Assembly: GCF_905475395.1 (NCBI RefSeq)
Contig: NC_058337.1
Coordinates: forward strand, 8,358,983 to 8,422,982
Origin: Chrysoperla carnea
Lineage: Eukaryota; Arthropoda; Insecta; Neuroptera; Chrysopidae
DNA length: 64,000 bases
Direction of reading: 5' to 3'
A program made the position numbers and the translations under genes. Shown here in pieces: positions 26,114 to 39,399 of the stretch (position 1 is its first letter; each line of letters begins with the position of its first letter). The notes beneath the pieces were generated by a model. That model was not told where the DNA came from and ran no database searches. It saw nothing but the letters and a program-made list of their open reading frames with translations.

Positions 26114-27412
26114 TATACGCAAATATAAATAATTATGTAAAATTTTTTTGAGAAAATAAATGCAAAGTAACCAAAATTATGGCCCATCCGTCCGCCAAAC
26201 TATTGAAAATCATAAACAATTAATGTATGTTAGAGAAATATAATATTAGTAAAGACGTTTTTATTTTTATGCTGAATCTTATTTTTATTAATTTTAATCT
26301 AAGCTTTAGAAAAAAGAATTTCCATATTCCATATGTGGTGCATTTCCTTATTATCAAGTTAACCGTAGAACATCTATAAATTACGTCACGCGCCAAGAGC
26401 TACAAGGATAAGGGCTTTCCAAGATATGTGGAATAAAGAGGTAGACTTAATAATACGACCGCGACATTTGGAAAGATCTATAGACCGAGTTCAAAAACAT
26501 TTTTCATCGCTCTATTGACTTTCGTTGCCATTTTCAAAATATATTTTTCCACCGCTTCGAAGGTGTGGTTAGCACCCCCTGGACAAAAGCACCACTAGGC
26601 ATTATATAACTTTTGATCTTGAGGGTGAACAAAGCTTAATCTTAAATTTTCATCGAAATCGGTGCTATAGATCAAAATTTTAATTTCGTCTTTTTTTCTC
26701 CTCGTTAATTGGAATAATAAGAAAATTTACAAGTACAATTACCTCTATCCGTGGACACACTGTATATAATGATTTTTTCTGTCGCTAAATTTACGATTCA
26801 TAAAAGTTGGTGACGCAATTATAGAATGTTTCCTTACTTAGCATATGCAAAAGCATTCATGATTTTCGGCGGAGTTTGTTTTAACAAGGATTAAAAAGGC
26901 AAGAAAAGTCAAAAGTAAAATATAATTTTAAAAGTCGCTATCGAACAATCTATATTTCTCGCGAGAGTTATTATCAAAATAAAAATATAGCTTGTTTAGA
27001 AATGTGTCATATTTTGTACAAGTACCCTGAAATCACAGACAACTAATCTAAGTTAACGATAGTAAAAAAGAGATAATTAAAATCATGTATTTACGTTTGG
27101 TCAAGATAAAATCGAAAGATTTATCTAGAATATTTCAAAATTTAAATAACAAACAACATTTTTTAATGAGCCATTCCTTGAACTTAGAGAAGAATATACG
27201 GAGATATGAGTTTCACCAGCGGGAAGATGAAATAGAAAAATTGATAGAAATAGTAAAAACATGAGCTAAACTTTTATTATAAAAGTTTCTAATTTATTAT
27301 TTTTATTATTAAGGTCAATCTTTAAAAATCAGATAAATGTTCTTGGTTACTACATAAAACATTTATATGTATCATAGTCTTGTTTTATACTTCCTGAAAT
27401 CCAAAACATTAT

Positions 27413-27782
27413 CGCTAGTAACGTATTTTTGGCACGCAACCTTTGCGCCATCTCATAGTTTAATTTTTAAAAAGTGGTTGGGCAAAAACTACAAACGTAT
27501 GGCATAATAATGTAAACAGACTATTTTAAAATTACAATAAATAAATAATTTCTTTAAAATATCATGAAGAGATTGATGAAAATAATTATCTAGGGATTTT
27601 TCGAACAGTTTTACGAGAAACACCTGATCAAAACAGTTCAAAAAATGCCACAGACAGTCGCTTATAAACAAATTACTTAATTTGTTTAAACAATTGCAAA
27701 ATACATGAGATATAATAACAAAAAAAAAACTATGTATTCTATGAACAAAACACAATCTTTTCACCAAAATAAAATATCTATA

Positions 27783-27815
<33 letters not shown>

Positions 27816-28347
27816 TTAATTTTTGACCCTTAATTTGGTTATAACAATTTAACGGTCAAAGATAAAAAATCGCAAGTCGCAACGAGTCCCAAACGACGTA
27901 TTTTGTTATAATTTTAATATTTTGGCTCTAAATTTTTTTTTTACCCGACACAGTGGTTTTCTTTAAAAAGTCAAAAAAACATCAGAGCAATGAAAATTGC
28001 CGCTCAAAATCATAATTTTTAACAATGAAGCTCATGATTTACAAATTTTTTTTTATCACCATCGTATTCAGGGAATTTTTTGTTATAAAAACAGTCAATA
28101 AACTAGCCTCTTTAAATTTCTGACAAAAATGGCTAATTCTGACTTCAATACAACCAACTTGAAAAAACTTTCTAAATTAATTTTTACTGGCATTCTAAAG
28201 AAATTATTTATTTGTTGTTAAATTTTATAATAACAAAAATAGTCTGTTTACATTATTTTTTTGTGAGTTTTCACTGAACCACTATTTAAAAAGTTAACCA
28301 TGAGATGGCGCAAAGGTCACTCGCCAAAAATTCCTTACTAGCGTATT
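27413..28347. repeat. PAL-E palindrome, copy 2
   Basis: It has the same ends as copy 1: GGCACGCAACCTTTGCGCCA and TGGCGCAAAGGTCACTCGCC, plus GTAAACAGACTATTTTAAAA and its inverse. An A-homopolymer of about 29 bases sits near 27784-27813 inside the left half. Confidence 0.8.
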
Positions 28348-30887
28348 ATCTTGGCAATTTTTATCTCAAGTATTAGTCTCTAAATGAAATAAATATACAA
28401 AAATAGCTTGTTAATTAAATTGTGAAATACTTGAAATAATTTTTAAAATAAAAATTGAAAAATAAAATGACTACGCGATAATTTTGTAAATATATAAATT
28501 CCCCAAGATGAAGTAATATGATTTTCAATTTGAAATACATAATTTATGACTATTAAAAAATAATAACTCAGACTCTAAGAAAGTAAAAAAAAAAAATAAT
28601 GGGTGACTACTTGACAGTTGACATTATAAATAATATTTATAATAAAAAGCAAACTAGATATATATATAGAAAATGTTTGTTTAGCCATGCTTACTAAATT
28701 TTAACTAAATAAATAAAATAAAAAATCAATTTTGTATAATAGATTAGATATTTAATACGACTTACATTGTATGTATCGTAGATTTTCCACTAAAGCATGT
28801 AAAAATTTATTTATTTCAACTAAGTACTAAAAATTTTATTTTATAAAAAATACTCGTGTCAAAATATATTTTTATTTTTTTAAATTACACAGCCGTATTT
28901 TTTTTAAAAGTTAAAATATGGCAAAGAAATAAAATTGCACGGCAATAATAAAAAAAAATGTACACCTAACATTTATACAACTTAGCCGTAACGACACTGG
29001 CTCATTTAAAATTGAAATAACTTTAGTTAGTTTTAATTTTGTACTTTTTTACTTCAAATTAATTAATAACGCTCAATCTTCGGAGAATCATTTTGTGCTA
29101 AATTAATTAATTCTTTAAATATATCCTGAATTTTAAAAAATAAAAATTCAAATTAGAATAAAATTAACAGGCTCGTTGACTAAATTGTTTTTATCACTTC
29201 AGGTGAAGAATTCTCACTGCAGGAGCAGAAAGGTGAAGTTTGTTTTTGAAAATCTTTAGAAGTACGCAAATTATGAACGTTTAAAATTCCTAATTAAACA
29301 AAGAGGAAGATATAGGTTAGTAACGTCATTGTCCCATATCACCATAGAGATACATATAAAACTTTGTTTTGCCAAAAGGAGATGGACAACAATCTTTGAA
29401 TGCTTATAACTTCTTCGTTGTTTAAATCAATTTTAATTTCACTTTCAAATTTTATTATGTTATATTGTCTAGTTTTACATTTTTATGCATAATATGGCAA
29501 ATTTGACATCAGGCAACTATCATATTGGAGAGAAATGTCTTCTTATAGTTCTAGGGCAAGTATGCACGTCGGCAATTCATTTGCTTAAAAACCAAATTTT
29601 GGGATGTTAGTTTCAAGGTCACTTCTAACAACTGTTTCTTTTTATCTAGGATAAGCTTGAATCGAACGTTAATGAACATTTTTTGTTATTAGTAAGTTAT
29701 CCGAAATAAAAAGTTACACATGTTTTGTTCGAAACTTTTTTTTTTTATAAAAAGCCAATTTTTTTTAAAAACTAATTAAACAATTTTTAACAATTAAAAA
29801 TTGAGGCTTTAGAATCAAACAATCTGTAATTACTCTTCAAAACTTTATGAAAAATGTTCAAAGATGATTTTAAGATTTTGAAAAGCTCAAAAATTTAATT
29901 TAAAATAATAAAAATAACCTTTTTGGAGCATTTTTGACGTAACATTCTCAAAAAACTGTGGGTAACTTTATTTGTTTCAAAAAATTTACATTTGACTGTT
30001 TCTGTGGAGCAGGGGGGATATACAAAAATTGATTCGATAGGGTTCCTGGCAACATCCGGAATATTAATCTACAAGCTTTTCTGAACAAGAATCAAGTGAC
30101 AAAATGTGGTCCTCGACTTCTGCACACTCAACTCTATCTAGCTCCTGCTCTATTTCATATTTTTAATTATTTTGTAAACTTACGTTTACCATCCATTATT
30201 AATAAAGAATTCCGATAAGTTTGCATGTTTATTAACGACGGTAACTAGCGTTTAATTATTTTAACATTAATACTAGATTTCTTCATTTCACTTGACATTA
30301 TAGAAAAAAAATAGAAATACATAATCACAAAAAATAAAAAACAAAAATAAACTAATTCATCACAAAATGAATTGCGTTAATATTATTAATCTGAAGTAAA
30401 AAATATAAGATTAATTCAATTAGTTGCAGAAAATAATTGTGAATTTATTTTAAATGAGTCTGGTCTACGACTTTAAGGGCACTCTGTAAAAACATAATAA
30501 TTAGTCAAGAATCATTTAATTGTATTTTTAAGATCCTAAGGAATCTAACGTTTTAAAGGTCCTTATTTTATAATTATCCTTTGCAATATTAAGAATATCG
30601 TCACGAATACTAAAATGGGAGAATTTAGTTTCTTCTCATATGCAATCTAATTTAAGTCGTACGTTTAGAGAAGGTCGAAGAAATAGGTTTTTATCAGGAC
30701 ACTTTAGAGTATGTAATATTTGCTGTTAAAAACTTTACGGGTTCGGCCTTATTTTAAACTGCTATTAAATATACACGTTATGTGAACGATGTCATCTTTG
30801 TAGTCCTTTCAATTCGATTTTTATAAATTAAAGAATACTTTAAAGTATTTCCTGCCATATTTGATATATCGTATTCTTTTTGAGTAA

Positions 30888-31772
30888 AAGTGCAAGTCTA
30901 CAAGTTTAAATTGGTAAAATATAGAGGTAATGGTCGTAAAATAGGTGTGAGAGCTCGTTGAATTCGGAACGATGTCTAGAAAAAAGCACATAAACAATTT
31001 CAAAAGTTATTAACAATTAAAAAAGGAATTTCGTTTTCTCCAATTTTTTATAAAATATTATTTATTTATATTTAAGAAATTTAAAAAAAAGTTTATAATT
31101 TTAAAAACCACTAATAAATTTTTCGAGTACGGAACCCTAAACTCTTATTTGAAACATATCAAAGAACACTCTCCATTAAATTACTTCTCTCGTTAGAGCC
31201 TTCTCCAAACTGAACCGACTTTCAGGATCATCACCTATTTTTTAGTTGTTCCTGGTACGGACCTGTAACCTCGCACCTGAAACTTGGCTAAAAACAGTCC
31301 TCATTAAATTACCTTTCAAACGAAACAAAAAATTCCAAATCGGTTCATCCATTTAGGCGCTACGATGCCACAGACAGACACACATAACGGACAAACTTAT
31401 AACACCCCTTTTTTAGTTCGGGGGTTAAAAAATGACGCATGAAGATCTATTTTCAGCGTTAAATTAAAATTTTACAATAATGGAGATAGACCTTCGGGAT
31501 TGGGAGTTTTTTATTGAAAATTTCCTCTTCTTTAAGAATCTTTTCTATTTTTTTTTTTAAATTTCATAAATATGAATAATTTATGAAATATTGGCGAAAA
31601 ATGATTTTTTTACGTCTTTAATTGTTTATAACTTTTGCAATTTTTATGCGCTAAAAAACGCTTCTAGTACATTTTTCTAAACATTATTCCGAATCCAGCA
31701 AGCTATCACACGTATTTTTACGACCCTTATCTCTATATTTCACCAGTTTGAACTTATTGACTAGACTACCAA
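30888..31772. repeat. PAL-B copy split by a retroposon-like insert
   Basis: The left part (30888-31126) has GTGAGAGCTCGTTGAATTCG. The right part (31435-31772) has AAGATCTATTTTCAGCGTTA, CAGCAAGCTATCACACG and TTATCTCTATATTTCACC inverted. The two halves are separated by the unrelated segment 31127-31434. Confidence 0.75.
31127..31434. repeat. Retroposon-like insert, relative of 5657-5872
   Basis: It starts near GTACGGAACCCTAAACTC and ends CAAACTTATAACACCCC then GGGGGTTAAAAAATGACG. The shared block AGAACACTCTCCATTAAATT and the ATGCCACAGACAGACA block link it to 5657-5872. The class is uncertain. Confidence 0.5.
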
Positions 31773-31927
31773 CAAATGTGATCTTTACAAAGATATAAGT
31801 TAGAAAATGTATCTTGTATAAATTGTGTAGCATTGTGAGAGGTAAATGTCTTGTTTTCCAGATAAAAATAGAAACATTCAAGAATGATACTAAATTGATT
31901 TGTTTGTAAATGAATAACTGAGTCAAG

Positions 31928-32058
31928 TCAATCCAATAATTTTTGGGTATCATCTTCAATAGAATCAGAATGTGATTGTGTATCAATGTCTTGTTGATTG
32001 TTGAAGTGTTCACAACAAGTGTGTGTGGTTCTTGTATTATCGTAGTCCATACTTTTAC
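31928..32058 (-). CDS. slpr: Alternative read-through end of slpr exon 5
   Basis: If the donor at 32058 is not used, exon 5 reads on for about 42 residues (KSMDYDNTRTT and onward to DDTQKLLD) and stops at TGA 31928-31930. That would give a shorter isoform of about 795 residues lacking exons 6-8. The extension is hydrophilic, acidic and plausibly coding, but nothing in the DNA proves it is used. Listed separately because the choice changes the protein end. Confidence 0.4.
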
Positions 32059-32700
32059 CTTTAGCAATAACAAATTTTTTTGCTGAATAAATAGTATCAT
32101 AATTTTTAGTATCGGTTATGTCACCAATTGAATGTGAAAATCGTATCATTGATGAACGCTGATGATTTTCATCGATTATAATGTCTTTATTATTATGATG
32201 TTTACCCGATAATTTTAATGTTTTAAAATCAAATAATGAAAATTTTCTTGATAAATTTTTACATACTTCTTCTGGGAAGGATATTTTCTTATTTGAAAAT
32301 GCTAAACAATCGGTTGATTGTTCGTGCTTATCTAATTCTAGACAACTTTTACACGTTGTATTGTTGTAATTTGTATTTGTTGTTAAATTAACTGTTTTTA
32401 ATAAATATTCTTGATATGTATTAGAGTTAGTGTTAGTGTTACCTATATCATGTGGAGTTGCTGTACATCCTGGTGTAATTGCATGTGGTTGCTGTGATAA
32501 TAACACTGGACTACCACTGATACTGCTGCCACTACGTATTCCTAATGATTTATCTAAATTTGGTGCACTTTTACTCCATGTGGCGCCACGACCAGCTGGA
32601 TAATGTGCCATTGGTGAACCTAGTGATGGTAATGTACCACGTTCTCGTTGATGACATGTACTTGGACCCCATGTTTTGCCTTTCACACCATCTGCTGGTA
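32059..32700 (-). CDS. slpr: slpr (MLK) exon 5
   Basis: This exon encodes about residues 539-753. It begins LPADGVKGKTWGPSTCHQRE, which matches the KTWGPS segment that follows the CRIB region in animal MLKs. The acceptor is TTGTACAG before TA at 32700, in phase with exon 4. I chose the donor AAAG then GTAAAAGT (exon end 32059) because it is strong and keeps phase with exon 6. The rest is Ser-, Asn- and Lys-rich linker with no known domain. A second donor a few bases on (AAAA then GTATGG) would also fit the phase. Confidence 0.82.
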
Positions 32701-32794
32701 CTGTACAAAATAAAAACATTCAATCGTTAATACTTTCTTAAATATTATTTTTTCGCGGAAGTATTTATAATAAATTTCACACTCTACACATTTA

Positions 32795-33215
32795 CTCTAG
32801 TAAACGAGTTAATTGTTGAAATACCATGTATAGACAGTGTTGATTACGCTATCGTTTGCTTTTTTTACATCATATAAGTAAAGAAAAATAGCCACACATA
32901 CATACATGTAATTGTATTTAATTTGCGCCCTCACGGGTAAACAGTGATGTTTACGAAAAAATGTTTGAAACAAAAGTTGTAAGGAACAATTTTTACATTT
33001 AAACTTAGATGGGTCCTACGGACACAGGACCCAATTTACCTTTGTTACTCATTTATTTACTCGACCTCATTTTTATGTCCTGGGCACGCTATGAAAATTT
33101 CAGATTGATATCTTTTTTCGTTTTTGAGTAATCGTGTTAACAGACAGACAGACGGAGACAACCGAGAATGGACTAATTTGGTGATTTTATGAACACCTTT
33201 AGAAAATGCAGTCGC
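32795..33215. repeat. PAL-A right arm, truncated
   Basis: It begins at the palindrome centre (GAGTTAATTGTTGAAATACC), has CGGGTAAACAGTGATGTTTA and a GACAGACAGACGGA block, and ends at GATTTTATGAACACC before the outer terminus. Confidence 0.8.
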
Positions 33216-33639
33216 ACGGTTTTTATAAAGATTCATTGACTTTCAATGGATTCAAAAATTTTAAGATATTATTTATACCTTATGGTTCTCTGTTATAGAG
33301 CGTAATGACATGATTTTTTGCATAGGTAATGGTAGTTTAAGGGTCATAAAAGGGCATAGACTAATTCCCGGAAAAATTCACGGTGCCTATGAGGAAGCAT
33401 ACAGGAACCGTGTTTTTTAAAGGATTTTGTAAAAGTTCGTGAAATATATTTTTAAGCATTTTTTTCATGAAGGCTTAATTAATTTATTTACACACAGTAA
33501 CGACAAAATCTCTTTTAATCGCGGATAACATCGTGGGGCGCAGCTAATACTTTATAAACGTTAATATTATATGACTGCCTGAAAATTTTATGACTGCCTC
33601 TTGGTCCAATTATTTTTCAGTGTTTTATATTTCATTAAA

Positions 33640-34105
33640 AACAAGTGAAAACAAACAGTTGACTGACTTAATTGTTGAAATATAATGTATAAACAGGGTT
33701 GATTACTCTGTCACATGACACATACATACATGTCAAACATACATAACTGATATTCCCTTATATAATTTACGCATAATTTGGGCTCCCACGGATAAACAGT
33801 GATGTTTACGAAAAAATGTTTCAAGCGAAAGATGTTTATTTTCTTATAAGGAACATTTTTTACATTTTACGTCCTAAGCACGCTATAAAATTTCTGCTTG
33901 ATATCTCTTTTCGTTTTTAAGTAATCGTGATGACAGACGGACAGACAGGCGACAGACAGACAACCGGAAGTGGATTAATTAGGTGATTTTAATGAACACC
34001 TATACCAAAATTTTGTTCATAGTATCAATATTTTTAAGCGTTACAAACTTGGGACTAAACTTAATATACCTTGGTATATTTCATATACAGGGTATAAAAA
34101 CTTTA
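33640..34105. repeat. PAL-A right arm
   Basis: It runs from AACAAGTGAAAACAAACAGT near the centre to AGCGTTACAAACTTGGGACT and the terminal TATA-rich end. The module with ATCTCTAACGG is missing here by internal deletion. Confidence 0.8.
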
Positions 34106-34220
34106 AGAGAACAGTACAAATAAAGCTGTTAGATAGGTAATACACCCAAATATAACACATTCATTCTTCCATTTACATTGAATACGCAAGAAAACATATA
34201 AATCATTAATTAATTCTTAC

Positions 34221-34563
34221 ATGCGATTGCACGAAGGTGAGGAATGGCAGGTGATCCAGGTGGACTTCGAGTTTTTCGCTCTAAGGCCATTGTATTTTGA
34301 ACAGTAATCGTATGTCGAAAATCTGATGGAAAACTAATATTTTGACCAGGTTCCTTTTTCAATAACTTTAATCGTGATCGTTTAAATTTTCCTTTTCGTT
34401 TATTTGGTGTGGGCGTATTTTGATAAATCATCATGTGTAATTCTCGTTCAAGTAATTCAATTTCACGTGCGGCTAATTCTTCTTCGCGTTTTCGTAATTG
34501 CTCTTCAACAATTCGTTGTTTTAACTGTGCACGATTTAGAACTTCTTCTCGACAACGCAATTC
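34221..34563 (-). CDS. slpr: slpr (MLK) exon 4: leucine zipper and CRIB-like motif
   Basis: This exon encodes about residues 425-539. A charged coiled coil continues from exon 3 (QRIVEEQLRKREEELAAREI, then ELLEREL), followed by the basic KRKGKFKRSRLKLL block. Next is the Cdc42/Rac binding motif at about 500-514, ISFPSDFRHTITVQ, then SPPGSPAIPHLRAI. In MLKs the zipper drives dimerisation and the CRIB motif binds active Rac or Cdc42 to relieve autoinhibition. The acceptor TTTTACAG precedes GAATTG. The donor is GCAT then GTAAGA. Confidence 0.95.
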
Positions 34564-34674
34564 CTGTAAAAATAATGCTTTTTTATTTTAAATAATTAAC
34601 ATTAGAATATGTTTATACCCTGAGTCTAGCCAATGTTAACGTGATAATTTATTTTCTAAGTTTTCGCGTTAAAT

Positions 34675-34845
34675 AAAATCCGAAAAGAAAGAAACCAGTC
34701 CAGTAGTTTCCATAATGACTTTAACAGTCAAGGTCTATTAAAATCTAAACCGACTCAAATCTTTCCAGTAATGGGCCTCCACTGTTAAAATCGGTATGTA
34801 AACTACTGGATTTGTTTCTTTCTTTTCAAATTTCTTTAATGCAGT
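34675..34845. repeat. Hairpin MITE in slpr intron 3
   Basis: GAAAAGAAAGAAACCAGTCC and GTAGTTTCCATA at the left pair with ACTACTGGATTTGTTTCTTT at the right. An inner stem (GACTTTAACAGT against ACTGTTAAAATC) also pairs. The whole is about 170 bp. Confidence 0.7.
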
Positions 34846-35278
34846 TGAGTTTTTGTGTTTTTTTAGTGTCCCAGCAATAAAAAAATCCTCTTAATATACC
34901 ACTTCTTTAGTTTTTTTTTAAACTATCGTATCATATTTATGGTAAGTACGTAAATCTCTCCTCTAAATAAATAAAAAGCCTCTATTCTTTTGCTGGTTTG
35001 ACACTAACCAAATGATCTTCACACACCTACTTCAAATAACAAAAAGAAAATTATAGACCGTTTAGTCATTTTATTAAGGATATTATTGGTATATGAGAAA
35101 TATGAAAAAATTATCGTTAGAATAGCGTGCAACTAAACATTTATTAATTAAGAATATGAATATTTTACCTCTTCGTAAGAAATACATGCCTTCAAGAAGC
35201 GTTAAAATAGATTTTAATAAATTATTGAATTAATAAAATTGATTACAGATAAGATTAATAAATTAAAAGACTGCTTAC

Positions 35279-35454
35279 TTTTTCTTTCATGCGTAAATCT
35301 AATAGAACTTCTTCGATTTCTTGCCGCCAACCATCTTGCATAGTATGAAAACTTTCGTGTGGTGTTTGTGTAAAAGCAGAGTGTGCAATTCCATCTAGTG
35401 CTTTTAAAATTTCCTCAAATGTTGGCCGCTGGTGAGGATCGGATTCCCAACATG
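35279..35454 (-). CDS. slpr: slpr (MLK) exon 3: end of kinase, start of zipper
   Basis: The 176-nt exon covers residues 366-424. It reads ACWESDPHQRPTFEEILKAL, the typical end of a tyrosine-kinase-like catalytic domain with the conserved Arg of subdomain XI. It then reads GWRQEIEEVLLDLRMKEK, entering the leucine zipper. The acceptor TTTAG precedes CATGTTGG. The donor is AAAAA then GTAAGC. It has no ATG-initiated frame of useful length, so a plain ORF scan misses it. Confidence 0.95.
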
Positions 35455-36818
<1,364 letters not shown>

Positions 36819-36859
36819 TTAATTGAATAATTGTATTTAAAATCATTATAATAATAAGG

Positions 36860-38100
36860 TATTATAGTTGGGTATATCTACCGGACGGATTTTGAGAGAC
36901 GGCAAATTTTTTGTTAAATAGGGTTTTTTTGTTGTAAAAAACAGAGAATGGGAATTTTCCGGTTCCGGAACGTTCCACACGACCTTCTGCACGCAGTTTT
37001 AGGACAGTTTATCTCTACATTGTTTTCTTTAGTGACGTTTTCTTGAATATCTCTGCTTTTATTGATCGCTACGAATAAAATAATAATTGTTTGTTATGAA
37101 TTTTTGCATTGATCTAGCCTGCTTTCGGATAATAAACAGAGCAAAATAATCTTAAGAAAACCTGTGTAACCTCATATTTTCAACTTTAATAACTTTGCGA
37201 AAAATGAAGGAATTAAGTTAAAATTCTGGAAAAAGATGGAACTTATGAGCATAAAAAAGGGTGTAAAACTTTAGCCCGATACATAACCTCAATTTTGAGA
37301 AAAACGGCTCTTCAACAGCTCGTACAATTCGAGTAATCATCGACTTTATTTTTTTTTTAATTGCAGGTTTTTTATGTAGGTACTTTCGGATAGTGCAAAA
37401 CGATTTTTTTTCAAAAGATGATGAGGAGCCGAATCATTGCAAAACAAAACTCCAGAAAACTGGAAAAAAACCAAATTTACATCAATCTAATTTTTTTCAG
37501 ATTTTTAAAAATACCGTATTCAAAACCTGATAAAAATTGGAAACTTTCAATTCTTGTACCTTTTAATGATGCAAATCTGGATTTTTCCGAATTTTTTGCA
37601 TTTTTCTTTTGTAATGTTTCGGCTCATAATCAGGTTTTGAAAAAAATCGTTCTAAAAATTTCAAGCGGGCTAAAATTTGCCACACTTTTTACTATCATAA
37701 GTTACATCTTTTTCTAGTCAATTCCTTCATTTATTGAAATGTTATCAGACAAAGTTGAAAATATGACATTACTACGGTTTTCTTGAGACTTTGAGGTTTC
37801 GATAGTAGGCAAAGTCGATGCAAAAATTCATAACAAACAATTCTTTTTTCTATTCGTATCAATCCGATCAATAGAAGCAGAGATATTCAAGAAAACGTCA
37901 CCCAAGAAAACAATGTAGAGATAAATTGCCACAAAACTGCGTGCAGAAGGTAGTACGGATCGTTCAAGCACCGGAAAATCCCTTTTGTCTGTTTTTTACA
38001 ACGAAAGAAACCTATTTTAAGAAAAATTAGCCTTTCTCCCAAAATTTGTCGAATTGTTTATCTAAATCCGATAGATTTACCCCACTATTGGAGAATATTA
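36860..38100. repeat. 1.24-kb palindrome in slpr intron 1
   Basis: The left arm has CGACCTTCTGCACGCAGTTT, CTCTACATTGTTTTCTTTAG and GACGTTTTCTTGAATATCTC. The right arm has each in reverse (GAGATATTCAAGAAAACGTC, AAGAAAACAATGTAGAGATA, CTGCGTGCAGAAGG). The axis is near 37480. The 99-codon frame across the axis is not supported as a gene. Confidence 0.85.
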
Positions 38101-38879
38101 CACATCTAGGGAGCAAAAGTAAAGAATATCTTAGATCTCATGTACGTTGTCAAGATAAACATACAGCGGAAAATTGACACTTTCCGCTCGAAGGGGAAAA
38201 AAATTTTCTAGTTTATGAAGAATTTTTATGTTTATAAAAATTTCATGTCAATTTTGCTATTTTTACAAATCTTAATAAATTTCATGATTTTTCAGCAGAC
38301 TTAACTAAGCAATGGCAAAAACACATTTTCTAATCAATATTTCTTTGTTCTCACTCATACGAACATTTTGAGTCGGGTTCCATTAAAATTGTATTCTTCT
38401 TTAGAATTGCAATCTTAAATGCTTCAATTCCTATAGTATGGCTTAAGCTGCCAATATTAATTTATATAAACAGAGATATTAAACCATTTGGCTAAACCAT
38501 GGCGGCATTGTTGTAACTCTTTTTTGATTCTAGGGGTAGAACAGAGCTAGCGCCATAGGTAGCCATTTTACCAAATTCATACTTTTAGGATATTTGAAGT
38601 TATAATATTTTTTTATTTTTTTTCACGCTTAAGTAAGATTATAATTGGCAAAAATTAGTGATTAAATAATAAATTAGTAAATAATTAAACGTAAAATATT
38701 GATTTAAATATTGAAATATTTTTGAAATAAATGGTGTGTTAATTGGGCCTCTTAGAACGGTTGTGAAACCACGTTTGCAAGCAAAATGTGCTCCAAATTT
38801 TCGAATTCTCCTAAGAGTTACCTACAAATTTTCGCCTCTTTATCTTTTACATTATTGGAGGAAATAGACAAGAAACATT

Positions 38880-39012
38880 TACCTTAATTTGCACCCTCAC
38901 GAGAAAACAATGATGTTTACGAAAAATTGTTTCCAACAAAAGTTGTTTATTTTTTATAAGCAACATTTTTACAATTATACTTTTTTGTTCTATCTCTAAC
39001 GGTTTAACATAA
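38880..39012. repeat. PAL-A inner fragment
   Basis: It has CACCCTCACGAGAAAACAAT, GATGTTTACGAAAAATTGTT and CTATCTCTAACGGTTTA in right-arm orientation. Both the centre and the outer end are missing. Confidence 0.7.
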
Positions 39013-39399
39013 ACAAAACTCAAAATTTTAACATTTCTGAAAACCATTCAAATTTTTCAAGTTTCATATCTCAAAAACTATTGGATACACGGAGCTGAGG
39101 GTCAATTGTTAAAAATTTAATATACTTTCAAAATAATAGTAGCAACTAATATCAAAAGCTCATTGTTTTTTAATTGACCTGCAAAAACGAAAAAAAATCC
39201 GTAAATTTTGCAGTTTTTCACGGATTACGCAGGTCGCACAACTTCTTTTTTGTTTGCAAAACGTAGTTCCACACTCCCACACTCCCCTAAGGAGTCCAAA
39301 TAAGATACGAAAAAGTAGCTTTACATCTCGTTTTGCGATTTTAGTTTTTTTTTTTTTGGAATATTTTTACTGGCGTATAAGTACATTTATTTCTATTTC

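Larger units (their letters stand above)
16223..32058 (-). other. slpr: slpr intron 5, 15.8 kb of nested palindromes
   Basis: The long intron contains PAL-D with a nested hAT element, an 18.6 kb hairpin, PAL-F, PAL-H, PAL-G, PAL-C, a giant PAL-B, a (CGATA)n microsatellite, PAL-E and a second PAL-B. Gaps at 17706-18640, 25671-27412 and 28348-30887 are AT-rich and hold no gene or RNA that I can recognise. An imperfect patch at 26520-26720 with GCACCCCCTGGACAAAAGCA may be an old retroposon tail. Confidence 0.6.
32701..34220 (-). other. slpr: slpr intron 4 with two PAL-A arms
   Basis: Two right-hand PAL-A arms lie in the same orientation. 32795-33215 is truncated. 33640-34105 ends in TATATTTCATATACAGGGTA. 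Sequence between them (33216-33639) shows no recognisable feature. Confidence 0.7.

Noticed and set aside
27489..27785. 98-codon minus-strand frame
   Set aside because: It lies entirely in a PAL-E arm and is not preserved in the other copy.
31684..32100. 138-codon minus-strand frame overlapping slpr exon 5
   Set aside because: It is another reading frame over exon 5 and a PAL-B end. The exon 5 frame has the MLK match.
37418..37717. 99-codon plus-strand frame
   Set aside because: It spans the axis of a palindrome. Composition is that of AT-rich repeat DNA and no domain is seen.
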